64,000 nt of DNA, taken from contig CAJTMU010000001.1 of NCBI GenBank assembly GCA_910577365.1, forward strand, positions 22,954 to 86,953, given 5' to 3'. A program made the translations under genes and the position numbers. The DNA comes from an uncultured Oscillospiraceae bacterium. Lineage in GTDB: Bacteria; Bacillota; Clostridia; Oscillospirales; Ruminococcaceae. Under the pieces are notes generated by a model. The model was not told the origin of the DNA. It worked only from the letters and a program-made list of their open reading frames with translations, and did no database searches. The number at the start of each line of letters is the position of its first letter. The stretch's first letter is position 1. This document shows, piece by piece, positions 17,441 through 25,124 of this stretch.

Positions 17441-17920
17441 TTAAGCATAATAAGGGTTAGGCTTAAATAAAATTCGTATAAAGTCAATAAAAACTCCTAT
17501 CCCGAACAGACCAACCGTAAGCAGCCAGATAATTCCCGTTCCTATTTTTCCCTCATAAAAACGATGTATGCCGAACACGCCGAAGAAAAAGCACAGAATA
17601 AGCGCTACCCACTTGTTTTTTGGTCTGCCCATGGGAACATAAACCGTATTGGTATTCACATTACTGTTACTGTTATTGATAACCACCTGCGGCTGCATGG
17701 GCTGTGCGCTTTGCAGCTGTTCTACCTGCCGTCCGCATAGGGTACATATAACCGCCTCGGCAGGTATCTGCCCGCCGCAGAATTTACAAAAAACCGTCCC
17801 CGAACCGTTTGGCACAGGCTGAATAGGCTGCCTCGGAACGGGCTGTATAGGCTGTCGGGGTTCCGACTGCTGTACAGGCTGCTGCGTTATATGTTCCTTT
17901 TCCGTTACATTTATTTCCAT
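17441..17920 (-). CDS. TM2-domain protein with zinc ribbon, copy 1
   Basis: A 159-residue protein. It has a Pro/Gln-rich N-terminal tail with PRQPIQPVP repeats, a CxxC...CxxC zinc ribbon (FCKFCGGQIP..ICTLCGRQV), an Asn/Ser-rich spacer, then a TM2 domain (about 100-155) with two membrane helices joined by the GIHRFYEGKIGTG motif. It is a close paralogue of the gene at 29381-30070, which has the same domain order and almost the same TM2 sequence. The function of bacterial TM2 proteins is unknown; a membrane-anchored sensor or scaffold is inferred. Confidence 0.85.
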   Translation of the reverse strand: MEINVTEKEHITQQPVQQSEPRQPIQPVPRQPIQPVPNGSGTVFCKFCGGQIPAEAVICTLCGRQVEQLQSAQPMQPQVVINNSNSNVNTNTVYVPMGRPKNKWVALILCFFFGVFGIHRFYEGKIGTGIIWLLTVGLFGIGVFIDFIRILFKPNPYYA

Positions 17921-17952
17921 TTTTACCCTCCAATATCAAAAATATGTTTTTA

Positions 17953-18513
17953 TCAGTAAAGTTCCCCCAAAAGCTCGGTTATACGCATTGTAACCTCTAT
18001 GTAATAAGCTGTTTCTTCCTCGGAAATGGCATCGGTGTCCAACGAATCCAGCTTTTCACTCATTTCCGAGTATTTTGAAATATAATCCATATAATCCGAA
18101 AGCATACCTAACGTATTCTCGGAGCTTTCATATTTTTTCAGGAAATCCACATACTCTTTAAAAAACGCTTCATAGCTGTCCATGGTTTCTTTAAATTCGG
18201 GACGTATCCCGGCCGTTGCCTGTATATTCTCCGAAAGAGAGGGCATATCCTCCGTATACGTCTCCTCGGAGAGCGGCATTTCCTCGGTAAATGACGGCTG
18301 AACTGTTTCTTTAAAGGCAGTTTCGCTTTCCCGCCGCTCCAAATCGTCGATTGAAATATCCGAAATAGCGCTGTTTATTTCCGAAGCGGCGCCATTCAAA
18401 CCCGATGCCGTTTCATTTAACGCTTCTACTATAGACTTGCATGACGTTAAAGAGAGTGCGGCACCCACAACAACCGATAATGCTAAAACTCGTTTTGCTT
18501 TTTCCGTTAACAT
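17953..18513 (-). CDS. Putative lipoprotein, DUF6591-like
   Basis: About 186 residues. An N-terminal signal ends in L-T-S-C, followed by an acidic Ser/Thr/Glu-rich linker and a helical C-terminal domain (about 100-186) beginning IRPEFKETMDSYEAFF. This resembles DUF6591, a Clostridium-class lipoprotein family known to me only by name. The start is ambiguous: AGGAGG lies 8 bases before a GTG at 18516 and 11 before the ATG at 18513. It is divergent from the XRE regulator, so regulation by that protein is plausible. Confidence 0.7.
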   Translation of the reverse strand: MLTEKAKRVLALSVVVGAALSLTSCKSIVEALNETASGLNGAASEINSAISDISIDDLERRESETAFKETVQPSFTEEMPLSEETYTEDMPSLSENIQATAGIRPEFKETMDSYEAFFKEYVDFLKKYESSENTLGMLSDYMDYISKYSEMSEKLDSLDTDAISEEETAYYIEVTMRITELLGELY

Positions 18514-18566
18514 CACAAATAATTCCTCCTCTTTTTTATAATCATTTATGACTTCTTAATAATTAT

Positions 18567-18595
18567 ATTATAACCTATATTAGTTAAAAAGTCAA
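18567..18595 (-). promoter_or_regulatory. Sigma-A promoter of the lipoprotein gene
   Basis: Minus-strand TTGACT (18590-18595), 17 bases, TATAAT (18567-18572), in the region shared with the divergent XRE gene. Confidence 0.75.
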
Positions 18596-18642
18596 CCCCT
18601 TTAATCACATATGATAATATTTTTTTGAAAGGAGCGTGGAAA

Positions 18643-19014
18643 ATGACCATTTACAAGCGGCTGAGAGATCTGCGCGAAGACGCGGACAAAACGCAGACGG
18701 AGATCGCGGAATATCTCGGCACTACCGCGCAATACTACGGAAAATATGAAAAAGGAGAAAGGGAGCTTCCCTTTTCCCGTGCAATACTGTTGGCGGAATT
18801 TTATAACGTAAGTCTGGACTACCTTGCGGGGCGCAGTGTGTTCAAACGCGGGCAGTCACTGACAGAGGAAGAGGAAGCCTTGATAAAAAATTGGCGGGGT
18901 CTTTCGGAACGCAACCGCGGCAAAATAGAATATCATATGGAAGAGCTTCTCAAATCACAGAAGCGAGCAGAGGAAACGGCTAAAAAAACTCGTAAAACAA
19001 GCCGCAAGCCTTAA
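18643..19014 (+). CDS. XRE-family transcriptional regulator
   Basis: A 123-residue DNA-binding protein. A Cro/C1-type HTH covers about 3-63 (YKRLRDLREDADKTQTEIA, then KYEKGERELPF); a basic, coiled-coil-like C-terminal tail is rich in Lys/Arg. The ATG at 18643 follows AAAGGAGCGTGGAAA. It is a likely local regulator of the divergent lipoprotein gene or of itself, judged only from position. The RDAC-like gene lies 48 bases downstream. Confidence 0.85.
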   Translation: MTIYKRLRDLREDADKTQTEIAEYLGTTAQYYGKYEKGERELPFSRAILLAEFYNVSLDYLAGRSVFKRGQSLTEEEEALIKNWRGLSERNRGKIEYHMEELLKSQKRAEETAKKTRKTSRKP

Positions 19015-19062
19015 AACGCTTGACAAATAAATGAAAATAATGTATTATGGAAAGGCGAAACT

Positions 19063-19281
19063 ATGATAATATCCACAATGGAGATAGCGCGGCTCAAGAA
19101 GGAGCTTGCTGACAAATTCTCGGCGGAACTGCATTTCCACGACAGCTGCGGCGGGCAATCCTTTTCGCTGGATAAGAGCGGAGAAGAAATCACCAAATAT
19201 ATTACGGCGTTTTTCGCGGAGCTGGGCGTCAAAATAAAATTTACTACCGATAATAAACAGTTTTACACGGTAAAAGGATAA
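19063..19281 (+). CDS. Small RDAC-like family protein
   Basis: A 72-residue protein, MIISTMEIARLKKEL at the start and the motif H-D-S-C-G-G-Q-S-F in the middle. This resembles the small Clostridium-class RDAC family, named for an Arg-Asp-Ala-Cys motif followed by G-K/G-Q-S; here the motif is H-D-S-C. A metal-binding or redox role for the cysteine is speculation. The start follows GGAAAGGCGAAACT. Confidence 0.6.
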   Translation: MIISTMEIARLKKELADKFSAELHFHDSCGGQSFSLDKSGEEITKYITAFFAELGVKIKFTTDNKQFYTVKG

Positions 19282-19340
19282 TTGAACGGCTCAAAACTGT
19301 TAAAGACCACGCAGAAAATGAGCGTTCGCATAGAGCAACA

Positions 19341-19453
19341 CAACGCCCGCGCAGAAAATTTTTCACGAGAGAGCGTATTTGCGCGGAATGCAGCGAGGCG
19401 ATTACCCCACATATCCGCTCGTGCCGCGTAAAATTTAAAATTAAAACAAGGAG
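19341..19453 (+). repeat. Structured intergenic element, copy E8 (5' of tcdA)
   Basis: Divergent copy. The left part CGCGCAGAAAATTTTTCACGA is at 19348-19368. The right end GCCGCGTAAAATTTAAAATT (from 19423) runs into ACAAGGAG, the Shine-Dalgarno of tcdA at 19459. ACGCCC precedes the left end, as in other copies. Confidence 0.5.
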
Positions 19454-19458
19454 CTTAG

Positions 19459-20166
19459 ATGAGCATTTTTTCACGAACGGAGCTTATTCTGGGCAGCGAC
19501 GCAATGGAGCGCCTGTCGGCGGCAAGGGTCGCCGTTTTCGGAATAGGGGGAGTCGGCGGGTATACTGCCGAGGCACTTGCAAGAAGCGGCATAGGAGCGC
19601 TTGATCTGATCGACAACGACACGGTAAGCGAATCCAACATAAATCGCCAGATAATAGCGCTGCACAGCACCGTAGGCAGGTACAAAACCGAAGCGGCGGC
19701 GGAACGGCTGCTTGATATCAATCCAAACCTCAAGCTCACACTGCATAGTATATTTTTTACCCCCGAAATCGCCGCGGAATTTGACTTCTCGCAATATAAC
19801 TATATCGTTGACGCGATAGATACGGTCACGAGCAAAATTGAGCTGATAATGCGGGCGCAGTCTGTCGGAGTGCCGATAATAAGCGCAATGGGCGCAGGCA
19901 ACAAACTGGACCCCACCGCTTTTGAGGTGTCGGATATATATTCGACCTCGGTCTGCCCGCTTGCGAGGGTAATGCGATATGAACTTAAAAAGCGAGGAGT
20001 CGGGGCGCTTAAGGTGGTTTACTCAAGGGAAAAACCGATTGCTCCCGCTAATAACTCTGAGAATGCTCCTGCGGGAAAAACCGTTCCCGGCAGCACCGCG
20101 TTTGTGCCGCCCGTAGTAGGGCTGATAATCGCTGGAGAGGTGGTTAAGGATATTATACAATGTTAA
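19459..20166 (+). CDS. tcdA: tRNA threonylcarbamoyladenosine dehydratase
   Basis: ThiF/HesA-type E1-like enzyme of 235 residues that uses ATP to cyclise t6A to ct6A at position 37 of tRNAs. Features are the nucleotide motif G-I-G-G-V-G-G-Y, the SNINRQ segment, D-A-I-D-T, and CPLARVMRYELKKRGV typical of TcdA/YgdL. It belongs to the same modification pathway as TsaD (25125-26159). ACAAGGAG precedes the ATG. A terminator follows 165 bases downstream. Confidence 0.9.
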   Translation: MSIFSRTELILGSDAMERLSAARVAVFGIGGVGGYTAEALARSGIGALDLIDNDTVSESNINRQIIALHSTVGRYKTEAAAERLLDINPNLKLTLHSIFFTPEIAAEFDFSQYNYIVDAIDTVTSKIELIMRAQSVGVPIISAMGAGNKLDPTAFEVSDIYSTSVCPLARVMRYELKKRGVGALKVVYSREKPIAPANNSENAPAGKTVPGSTAFVPPVVGLIIAGEVVKDIIQC

Positions 20167-20329
20167 AATAAAAAACTGTCCACATTACAGTAGATGAACC
20201 AGTTCGTAGAAAAAGTTACTGCAACGCAATGTTGACACTTCGGAATTTTGAATTTTTTTAAATAATTTAATTCTCGTCAACATAACTTAACAGCATAATA
20301 TCCCAGATCAACACTTTAAATACAAAATG

Positions 20330-20361
20330 ATCCGTCCACATAATTGTGGACGGATTTTTTT
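20330..20361. terminator. Terminator between tcdA and the convergent transglutaminase gene
   Basis: Stem ATCCGTCCAC / GTGGACGGAT followed by TTTTTTATT (+). The A tract on the other side is weak, so it serves mainly tcdA. Confidence 0.8.
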
Positions 20362-20390
20362 ATTCGGTTCAGCCGAAGTACGGCTGATTT

Positions 20391-21521
20391 TTAATCCAAC
20401 GCGGCGTAATAATCCCTTATTTCACACGTTCTGACACAGTGATCATAAGACAAAACGGTATTTGTCGGGTCAAAATATCTTATATGAGTTCCACCATACT
20501 TATGCTTTCCGTTCTTGTAGGTATTATAGCTGTTCCAACCCGTATCGACCCATACGCCCCTGCCGTCTATGACCGCGTAATTCCATTCATGCATCTCGCC
20601 CTCATCGGTTTCAGCATAGCTCAAAGACCCACTAAGCGCCTCTCCTCTGATATTGCATACCCTAATACCCTGCACAGCACACAAGGCGGAAAAAAGATTT
20701 GAATAGCCCCCGCAAACCGTTCTGTGTGTTTCGAGAATATGAGAAAGAGAAAGCGTTTCGGTGGTAACGCTTTCTGTTCTCGCGTCAAAATCGTAATAAA
20801 TATTATCGCTTACCCATTGTGCTATTGCAAACATCTTATCATAATCCCCTGTTTTTCCCTCGCAAATTTTATCGGAAATTTCCTCCACCTGCCTCATGAT
20901 CTCCCGTGCCTTTGCGAAATCGCCGTCGGAAGTTATATATTGCAGGACACCCTCCCGCGGGAGCGCAATGGGATTTTCCGCCAACCTCAGATTGTTCTCG
21001 GCGGTTTCGGCAGTGTCTATCGGCTCAAATCCGTCAGAAGTTACCTTAACTCGATAATCAGTGATAGAATTGTCAGAATTGAAAACATACACCGTATCAT
21101 ACCCGTTTTCACTGTGTTTGTTCTTTAAAATTATGCCATAATTGTTCCCGTTGTACTCTGCCTTTTCCTCCAGACCGTCAGAAGCAAGGCACGCCGAATA
21201 CACATACCTGTCTTTGCTTATGCCCTCAATAATTATATCAAACCCTTCAAAGGTGATTTTTGAACAGTTTTCGGGATTGTTTGAGGTAATAACCGACAAG
21301 GCGTCCTTTGCTTCCTCCGCAGCGCTCGGCTCGGATTCAGCAGTTTCCTCAAAATAAGCGGTTTCATGTGAACCGACTGTTTCAGAGGAGGATATCAAAA
21401 CCGGAGAAGGCTCTGAGAATATGAAATCCGGGGTTTCCCTGCCCGACCGAACACAAAACACAAGCGCAGCCGCAGTAAACATAAGTGCAATTCCCGCTAT
21501 AACAGCACTGCGTTTTCTCAT
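20391..21521 (-). CDS. Secreted or membrane-anchored transglutaminase-like protein
   Basis: A 376-residue protein with an N-terminal membrane helix or signal (AVIAGIALMFTAAALVF), a Ser/Glu-rich linker, and a C-terminal transglutaminase-core domain. The catalytic triad appears complete: Cys270 in T-V-C-G-G-Y, His311 in M-H-E-W-N, Asp326 in W-V-D-T-G-W. Such domains act as proteases or crosslinkers on the cell surface. The ATG at 21521 has GAGGAGC upstream; an in-frame start at 21575 would precede the charged signal start MRKRSA with extra residues. Confidence 0.85.
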   Translation of the reverse strand: MRKRSAVIAGIALMFTAAALVFCVRSGRETPDFIFSEPSPVLISSSETVGSHETAYFEETAESEPSAAEEAKDALSVITSNNPENCSKITFEGFDIIIEGISKDRYVYSACLASDGLEEKAEYNGNNYGIILKNKHSENGYDTVYVFNSDNSITDYRVKVTSDGFEPIDTAETAENNLRLAENPIALPREGVLQYITSDGDFAKAREIMRQVEEISDKICEGKTGDYDKMFAIAQWVSDNIYYDFDARTESVTTETLSLSHILETHRTVCGGYSNLFSALCAVQGIRVCNIRGEALSGSLSYAETDEGEMHEWNYAVIDGRGVWVDTGWNSYNTYKNGKHKYGGTHIRYFDPTNTVLSYDHCVRTCEIRDYYAALD

Positions 21522-21636
21522 GCCTACCGCTCCTCGTAAAAAGATAGGAAATCGCTGATTAAAGGGTGCAGCCAAACCTGTGAGCTATCCCATACGAGCG
21601 GTGCGTTTGTGTTTTAGCCAACGTTTCCGTAGCTAT

Positions 21637-21665
21637 ATTATATATCTTTTAAAAGGATTTGTCAA
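21637..21665 (-). promoter_or_regulatory. Sigma-A promoter of the transglutaminase gene
   Basis: Minus-strand TTGACA (21660-21665), 17 bases, TATAAT (21637-21642); the leader is about 110 bases. Confidence 0.8.
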
Positions 21666-21717
21666 GCCGAAGCCAACACTAATCACGCGTGCAGTTCTCG
21701 CGCTGTCGAACAATGTT

Positions 21718-22158
21718 TTATTTTGCAAGAACCGTTACTACTCCGTCTGCTTCCGACGATGATATATCCGCGGCAATTATTTTTCCCTCATACACCAGCA
21801 GATTGGCGCAGATCGGAACGGAATCCGACGACGCATTTTCAATGGCGTAGGTGTATTTTTTTACCGTACAGGCGCGATATTTTCTGAGATCAAAGCCCTG
21901 CTCCCGCTGAATTTCGTTATACTTTTCGTATACCTCGTCAAATTCCAGCGGAACGCGCACCTCTCTGACATCGGTATGTGTTATTCCTACGTCCCAGCCG
22001 TAACTGTTTATGTATGCAAGGCGCTGCTCGTTGGTAGAACCATCTATGCCGCCATTGTTGACCGTGTTAAGACGTATAACGCCCCAAACCGCAGCAGCCA
22101 GTATCAGCAAGACCCCCATAAGCAGCGCTTTTCCCGAATGATGTCTTTTTTCTGTCAT
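21718..22158 (-). CDS. DUF4830 membrane-anchored protein
   Basis: A 146-residue protein. An N-terminal membrane helix (ALLMGVLLILAAAVWGVI) is followed by an extracytoplasmic domain with YINSYGWDV, FDEVYEKYNEIQ and a GFDLRKY segment, matching what I recall of DUF4830, a Clostridium-class family of unknown function. The ATG at 22158 is preferred because reading from 22206 crosses the hairpin leader H2; that upstream reading gives a peptide similar to the one produced across H1. Confidence 0.75.
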   Translation of the reverse strand: MTEKRHHSGKALLMGVLLILAAAVWGVIRLNTVNNGGIDGSTNEQRLAYINSYGWDVGITHTDVREVRVPLEFDEVYEKYNEIQREQGFDLRKYRACTVKKYTYAIENASSDSVPICANLLVYEGKIIAADISSSEADGVVTVLAK

Positions 22159-22196
22159 AATTCCGATGTGCCCCCTCAAGGGAGCTTCTCCTTTCA
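22156..22196 (-). promoter_or_regulatory. Shine-Dalgarno plus hairpin leader, copy H2
   Basis: On the minus strand GAAAGGAG is followed by GCTCCC..GGGGGC (stem with one G-U pair), then ATCGGAATTATG. Same architecture as H1 and H3. Confidence 0.5.
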
Positions 22197-22371
22197 TATT
22201 TTTCATTTACCGAAATTTCGTTTTCCCTGCTTGTTCGGCATTTCTCCGCTACATTGTATGACCTGTGAAGCCGCAATATTCATATGACGCTTATCAGATG
22301 TTATATGCTGCAATGCAGGCTTAAAATGAACTTTATATGTCATATCCGGTTCCACAACCCTTGTTTGTTCC

Positions 22372-22388
22372 TTAACAGAATCTTAACA
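22372..22388 (+). promoter_or_regulatory. PhoP-box-like direct repeat 1
   Basis: TTAACA-gaatc-TTAACA: two hexamers with exactly 11-base periodicity, the layout of PhoP boxes in Gram-positive bacteria. No matching -10 is seen at the expected distance, so its target is unclear. The rest of 22197-22560 is AT-rich and without a gene. Confidence 0.4.
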
Positions 22389-22576
22389 AATTCATCTGAA
22401 TTTTAGACAAATTTCGGGAATATGTCGTATTCAGCCATTCAGAACAGGGGATTTTTCTGCCTTTTTTCAACAATAATCGTTTTAATTTTATAAATTTATT
22501 ATAAGATATTATACAAATTGCCGAAAATAAAATCTATTTTTTTACATTTTTTACAAAATTTTTAAATTTCAAAATC

Positions 22577-22620
22577 TTAACGGAATCTTAGCGGACAAAT
22601 CACTGATTTTCTGGTATAAT
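22577..22620 (+). promoter_or_regulatory. Activator-dependent-looking promoter with PhoP-like box
   Basis: Direct repeat TTAACG (22577-22582) and TTAGCG (22588-22593), 11 bases apart, overlaps a weak -35 CGGACA (22592-22597). A 17-base spacer and a perfect -10 TATAAT (22615-22620) follow. A poor -35 covered by an 11-base direct repeat is the pattern of promoters activated by PhoP/OmpR-type response regulators. Confidence 0.5.
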
Positions 22621-22682
22621 AAATCAAGGACGTTTATTATTTAAAAATCTAATCCATAAACTCACCCAATAATAAGCGCGCC

Positions 22683-22758
22683 AGCAAATTATAACTAAGC
22701 CTGCCCGTGATTGTTAGGGCAGAATGGTAATTTGCTTTTTTACATACGCCCTTTGGGC
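22683..22758 (+). promoter_or_regulatory. Terminator-like leader hairpin before the DUF6514 gene
   Basis: Outer stem AGCAAATTA (22683-22691) / TAATTTGCT (22728-22736), inner stem CTGCCC (22701-22706) / GGGCAG (22717-22722), then a T-rich tail to 22741: a good intrinsic terminator before the gene. A second small stem GCCC-TTT-GGGC (22749-22758), just before AAGGAGG, offers an alternative partner for GGGC of the first hairpin, so attenuation is possible. If termination is efficient, the product is an RNA of roughly 115 nt. Confidence 0.5.
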
Positions 22759-22774
22759 AAAAAGGAGGACTTCT

Positions 22775-22978
22775 ATGTGGAAGATGACAAAAGATGAAAT
22801 GCAGACGGAGGACGGGGTGAGGTACACCACCTACGGTATCATTGGCGGCGACTGCACGATTCCCGATATCAGCACTGATAAAGACGTTGTCATCGGGTTT
22901 GTTGACAGACTGAACAAATTCGAAGCGTCTCCGATAAACGCAGCTGATATAGTGGAGGATTTTTTAGCGGAAATATGA
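22775..22978 (+). CDS. Small DUF6514-like protein
   Basis: A 67-residue protein with Y-T-T-Y-G-I, D-I-S-T-D-K-D-V-V and a C-terminal I-V-E-D-F-L, a pattern I associate with DUF6514 of Oscillospirales. No membrane segment, cysteine motif or enzyme signature. The ATG at 22775 follows AAGGAGGACTTCT. It is preceded by the unusual promoter and leader described at 22577-22758 and followed directly by a strong terminator, so it is monocistronic. Confidence 0.7.
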   Translation: MWKMTKDEMQTEDGVRYTTYGIIGGDCTIPDISTDKDVVIGFVDRLNKFEASPINAADIVEDFLAEI

Positions 22979-22986
22979 CAAGCGGC

Positions 22987-23038
22987 AAAAAAGCCTAAAG
23001 GAACGCCAAAACATGACAGGCGTTTCTTTAGGCTTTAT
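22987..23038. terminator. Long terminator hairpin
   Basis: AAAGCCTAAAGgAACGCC..GGCGTTtCTTTAGGCTTT with A and T tracts on both sides. It ends the DUF6514 gene and could also end a minus-strand transcript. Confidence 0.85.
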
Positions 23039-23266
23039 TTATTCAATATCTGGAAATAACAAACCATAATTTATATAGATTTGCTTTAGCATTGTTGGAA
23101 TTTGTTGTTCGGTTGTATTTTCATATGGCTTTGTATTAGGTGATTTTATTAAGTCAAATTCTTGTTCGGTCGCACATATATTGGAAGCAAACCCAAAAGT
23201 CAATAATAACAAAATCAGCCGAGAAAAAGCGCCCAGATAATCCAAATCAGAAATGCAGCTTTTCAA
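23039..23266 (-). pseudogene. Possible gene remnant
   Basis: A 75-codon minus-strand frame with only a TTG start and no Shine-Dalgarno, stopping exactly at a bidirectional terminator. It contains a hydrophobic stretch (LILLLLTFGFA) and nothing recognisable. It may be the end of a decayed membrane-protein gene; equally it may be chance. The region 23267-23336 holds nothing recognised. Confidence 0.2.
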
Positions 23267-23336
23267 TCCACATATCAGTTTTATGGGAGCATATACCCTC
23301 TAATCTGACATCTGATTATTATCTTTCTGCAAATAA

Positions 23337-23391
23337 AAAGCCCAAGAATTGCCGAGCGTCCTATCGGTTTTTCCTTGGGCTTTATTTAATT
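23337..23391. terminator. Terminator hairpin
   Basis: AAAGCCCAAG..CTTGGGCTTT with flanking A and T tracts. It lies just after the stop of the CPBP protease gene on the minus strand and probably terminates that gene. Confidence 0.75.
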
Positions 23392-23406
23392 TGATAAATC
23401 GTTTGG

Positions 23407-24483
23407 TTATTTACCTGTCAGCTTCATTATTCCGCTGTATATCAAATTCGGAATAAACTGATAAGTAAATGAATCCGCGGCGAGAAGCAGCATGATTATC
23501 ACCGTTATGCGCGAGAAAAATATCCCCCAGCGCTTTCCCGTACTAATCTCCGTCCACACCTTAGGGACTTTGTAGCGGCGTATTTTGCACAGCTTGAATA
23601 TAGCCATAACAATTCCTACAAGCATAAGCATTATCACCAGAAACTGGAATACAAGAAACGCCGCGACAGCAGGTGTAATTTCCGCTTCCTTGCCGCTCTG
23701 TGCCGCAAGGAGATAATCGCCCACCGAATCTATGCTCATGAAAAACAGCAGCAAACCCGAAACGCTGTTCAGCATGGCGTGCATTATCGTGGTGGTAACA
23801 AGGCTTTTTGTAGAGATGGCGATATATCCCAGACAAATACCGAGAACAGTGGCATAGAAGAACTGCTGAAAGTTGGAGTGTGTCAATCCAAACAGGAACG
23901 CCGAAACGAATATCGCGAAACCGTTTCCGTATGGGCGCAGGCTCTCCATAACTATCCCCCTGAACCAGAACTCCTCGCATATGGGCGCTATGACAACCAT
24001 TTGGAACAGCAGTATAAGCGCGCAAGGTATGTTATCTGCACGAAGATCGTTCACAGGATTGAACGTTTCGTTAAGGTCGGCTTTCGACAAAAAGTAAGAC
24101 ACCGCCAGCGTCAGCAGGTTGATAAATATCGCCAGACCGTAGCAGGCGGGGAACACGCCTATCGCGCTGCTTAAATAAACGGGCTTTTGGTAAAGACGCC
24201 CGCGCGTTTCCTTTGACGGCTCTTTAATTAAAAGCACCGCCAGCGTTATGGGGATAACATCAAGGAATACAAATGACATAAGAGATTGCAGCGCATAGCC
24301 GAGTATCTGATCCATATCCTCGAAAAGCGGGTACATAAGTCCAAGCAGTATGGAGCATATCCCCCTCGCAACAAAAACGCAAATCATCATAAGCCCTATG
24401 CGCAGGCATACATTTTTGAACCCACTTATTTTTGACGGCTGCGGCGGTTCGTTTACCATAGCAACATTGGTTATTTCAGACAT
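23407..24483 (-). CDS. CPBP-family (CAAX/Abi) intramembrane metalloprotease
   Basis: A 358-residue polytopic membrane protein with the CPBP signatures: E-E-F-W-F-R-G, F-G-L-T-H and H-A-M-L-N, the glutamates and histidines that bind the catalytic metal. Bacterial members are linked to bacteriocin self-immunity or surface-protein processing, but no bacteriocin gene is near. The ATG at 24483 follows GGGAGGAATT; a longer reading from 24528 lacks a Shine-Dalgarno. Confidence 0.88.
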   Translation of the reverse strand: MSEITNVAMVNEPPQPSKISGFKNVCLRIGLMMICVFVARGICSILLGLMYPLFEDMDQILGYALQSLMSFVFLDVIPITLAVLLIKEPSKETRGRLYQKPVYLSSAIGVFPACYGLAIFINLLTLAVSYFLSKADLNETFNPVNDLRADNIPCALILLFQMVVIAPICEEFWFRGIVMESLRPYGNGFAIFVSAFLFGLTHSNFQQFFYATVLGICLGYIAISTKSLVTTTIMHAMLNSVSGLLLFFMSIDSVGDYLLAAQSGKEAEITPAVAAFLVFQFLVIMLMLVGIVMAIFKLCKIRRYKVPKVWTEISTGKRWGIFFSRITVIIMLLLAADSFTYQFIPNLIYSGIMKLTGK

Positions 24484-24608
24484 AATTCCTCCCTGTTTTA
24501 AGGAAGTGCCGATTAAATCTGCGAGCAAGACGTGTGTATGTGTATGCGTTTTCGCGTTTTCGTTTATATGTTTGTAAGTTCATGCGTCCGATTTAATCGC
24601 TTCCCCGA

Positions 24609-25124
24609 TTATCTGTCAAGCTCCGCGGCGCGGTGGCAGTCGGTTATTTCGGAGACTATCTCCTCCATGGTTTTTCCGCCGCAATCCACCTTTATATCGC
24701 CGTATTCCTCATAAAGAGCGCGGCGGCGGGCAAAAACTTCCTCTATGGTTTCCCCGCGCCGCATGGCTATCCCGCGGCTGGTTATGTTGTACAGCCGCTT
24801 CTCTATTTCCTTTTCGGGAAGCGCCAGATAATATGCCAGACCGTGCTGTTTTAAGTGCAGCATAGCCGTGCGGCTGTATACGGCGCTGCCGCCAGTGGCT
24901 ATCACCGTGTCTCCCACGTCGGCAACGGAAAGTATCGCCCGCTCTTCCGCTATGCAGAAAGCGTCCAGACCGTCCGTGTCTATTATCTCCTGAAGCAGCC
25001 TGCCCTCGCGCTGCTGTATGATAAGGTCGGTATCAGTAAACGTAAACCCGAGCGATTTCGCGAGAAGAACTCCTATGGTGGACTTCCCACAGGCGGGCAT
25101 TCCTATCAGCACAATATTTCTCAT
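24609..25124 (-). CDS. aroK: Shikimate kinase
   Basis: A 171-residue P-loop kinase phosphorylating shikimate in the aromatic amino-acid pathway. Walker A is G-M-P-A-C-G-K-S-T, the DTD substrate motif is present, and A-T-G-G-S-A corresponds to the G-G-G substrate-binding motif. It directly follows tsaD (stop and start adjacent), so it is in the tsaD operon. An inverted repeat (24502-24520 / 24587-24605) without a clear T tract lies after its stop. Confidence 0.92.
   Translation of the reverse strand: MRNIVLIGMPACGKSTIGVLLAKSLGFTFTDTDLIIQQREGRLLQEIIDTDGLDAFCIAEERAILSVADVGDTVIATGGSAVYSRTAMLHLKQHGLAYYLALPEKEIEKRLYNITSRGIAMRRGETIEEVFARRRALYEEYGDIKVDCGGKTMEEIVSEITDCHRAAELDR

Noticed and set aside
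22683..22758. Known riboswitch before the DUF6514 gene
   Set aside because: No conserved core of a riboswitch class I can recognise; it is described only as a terminator-like leader.
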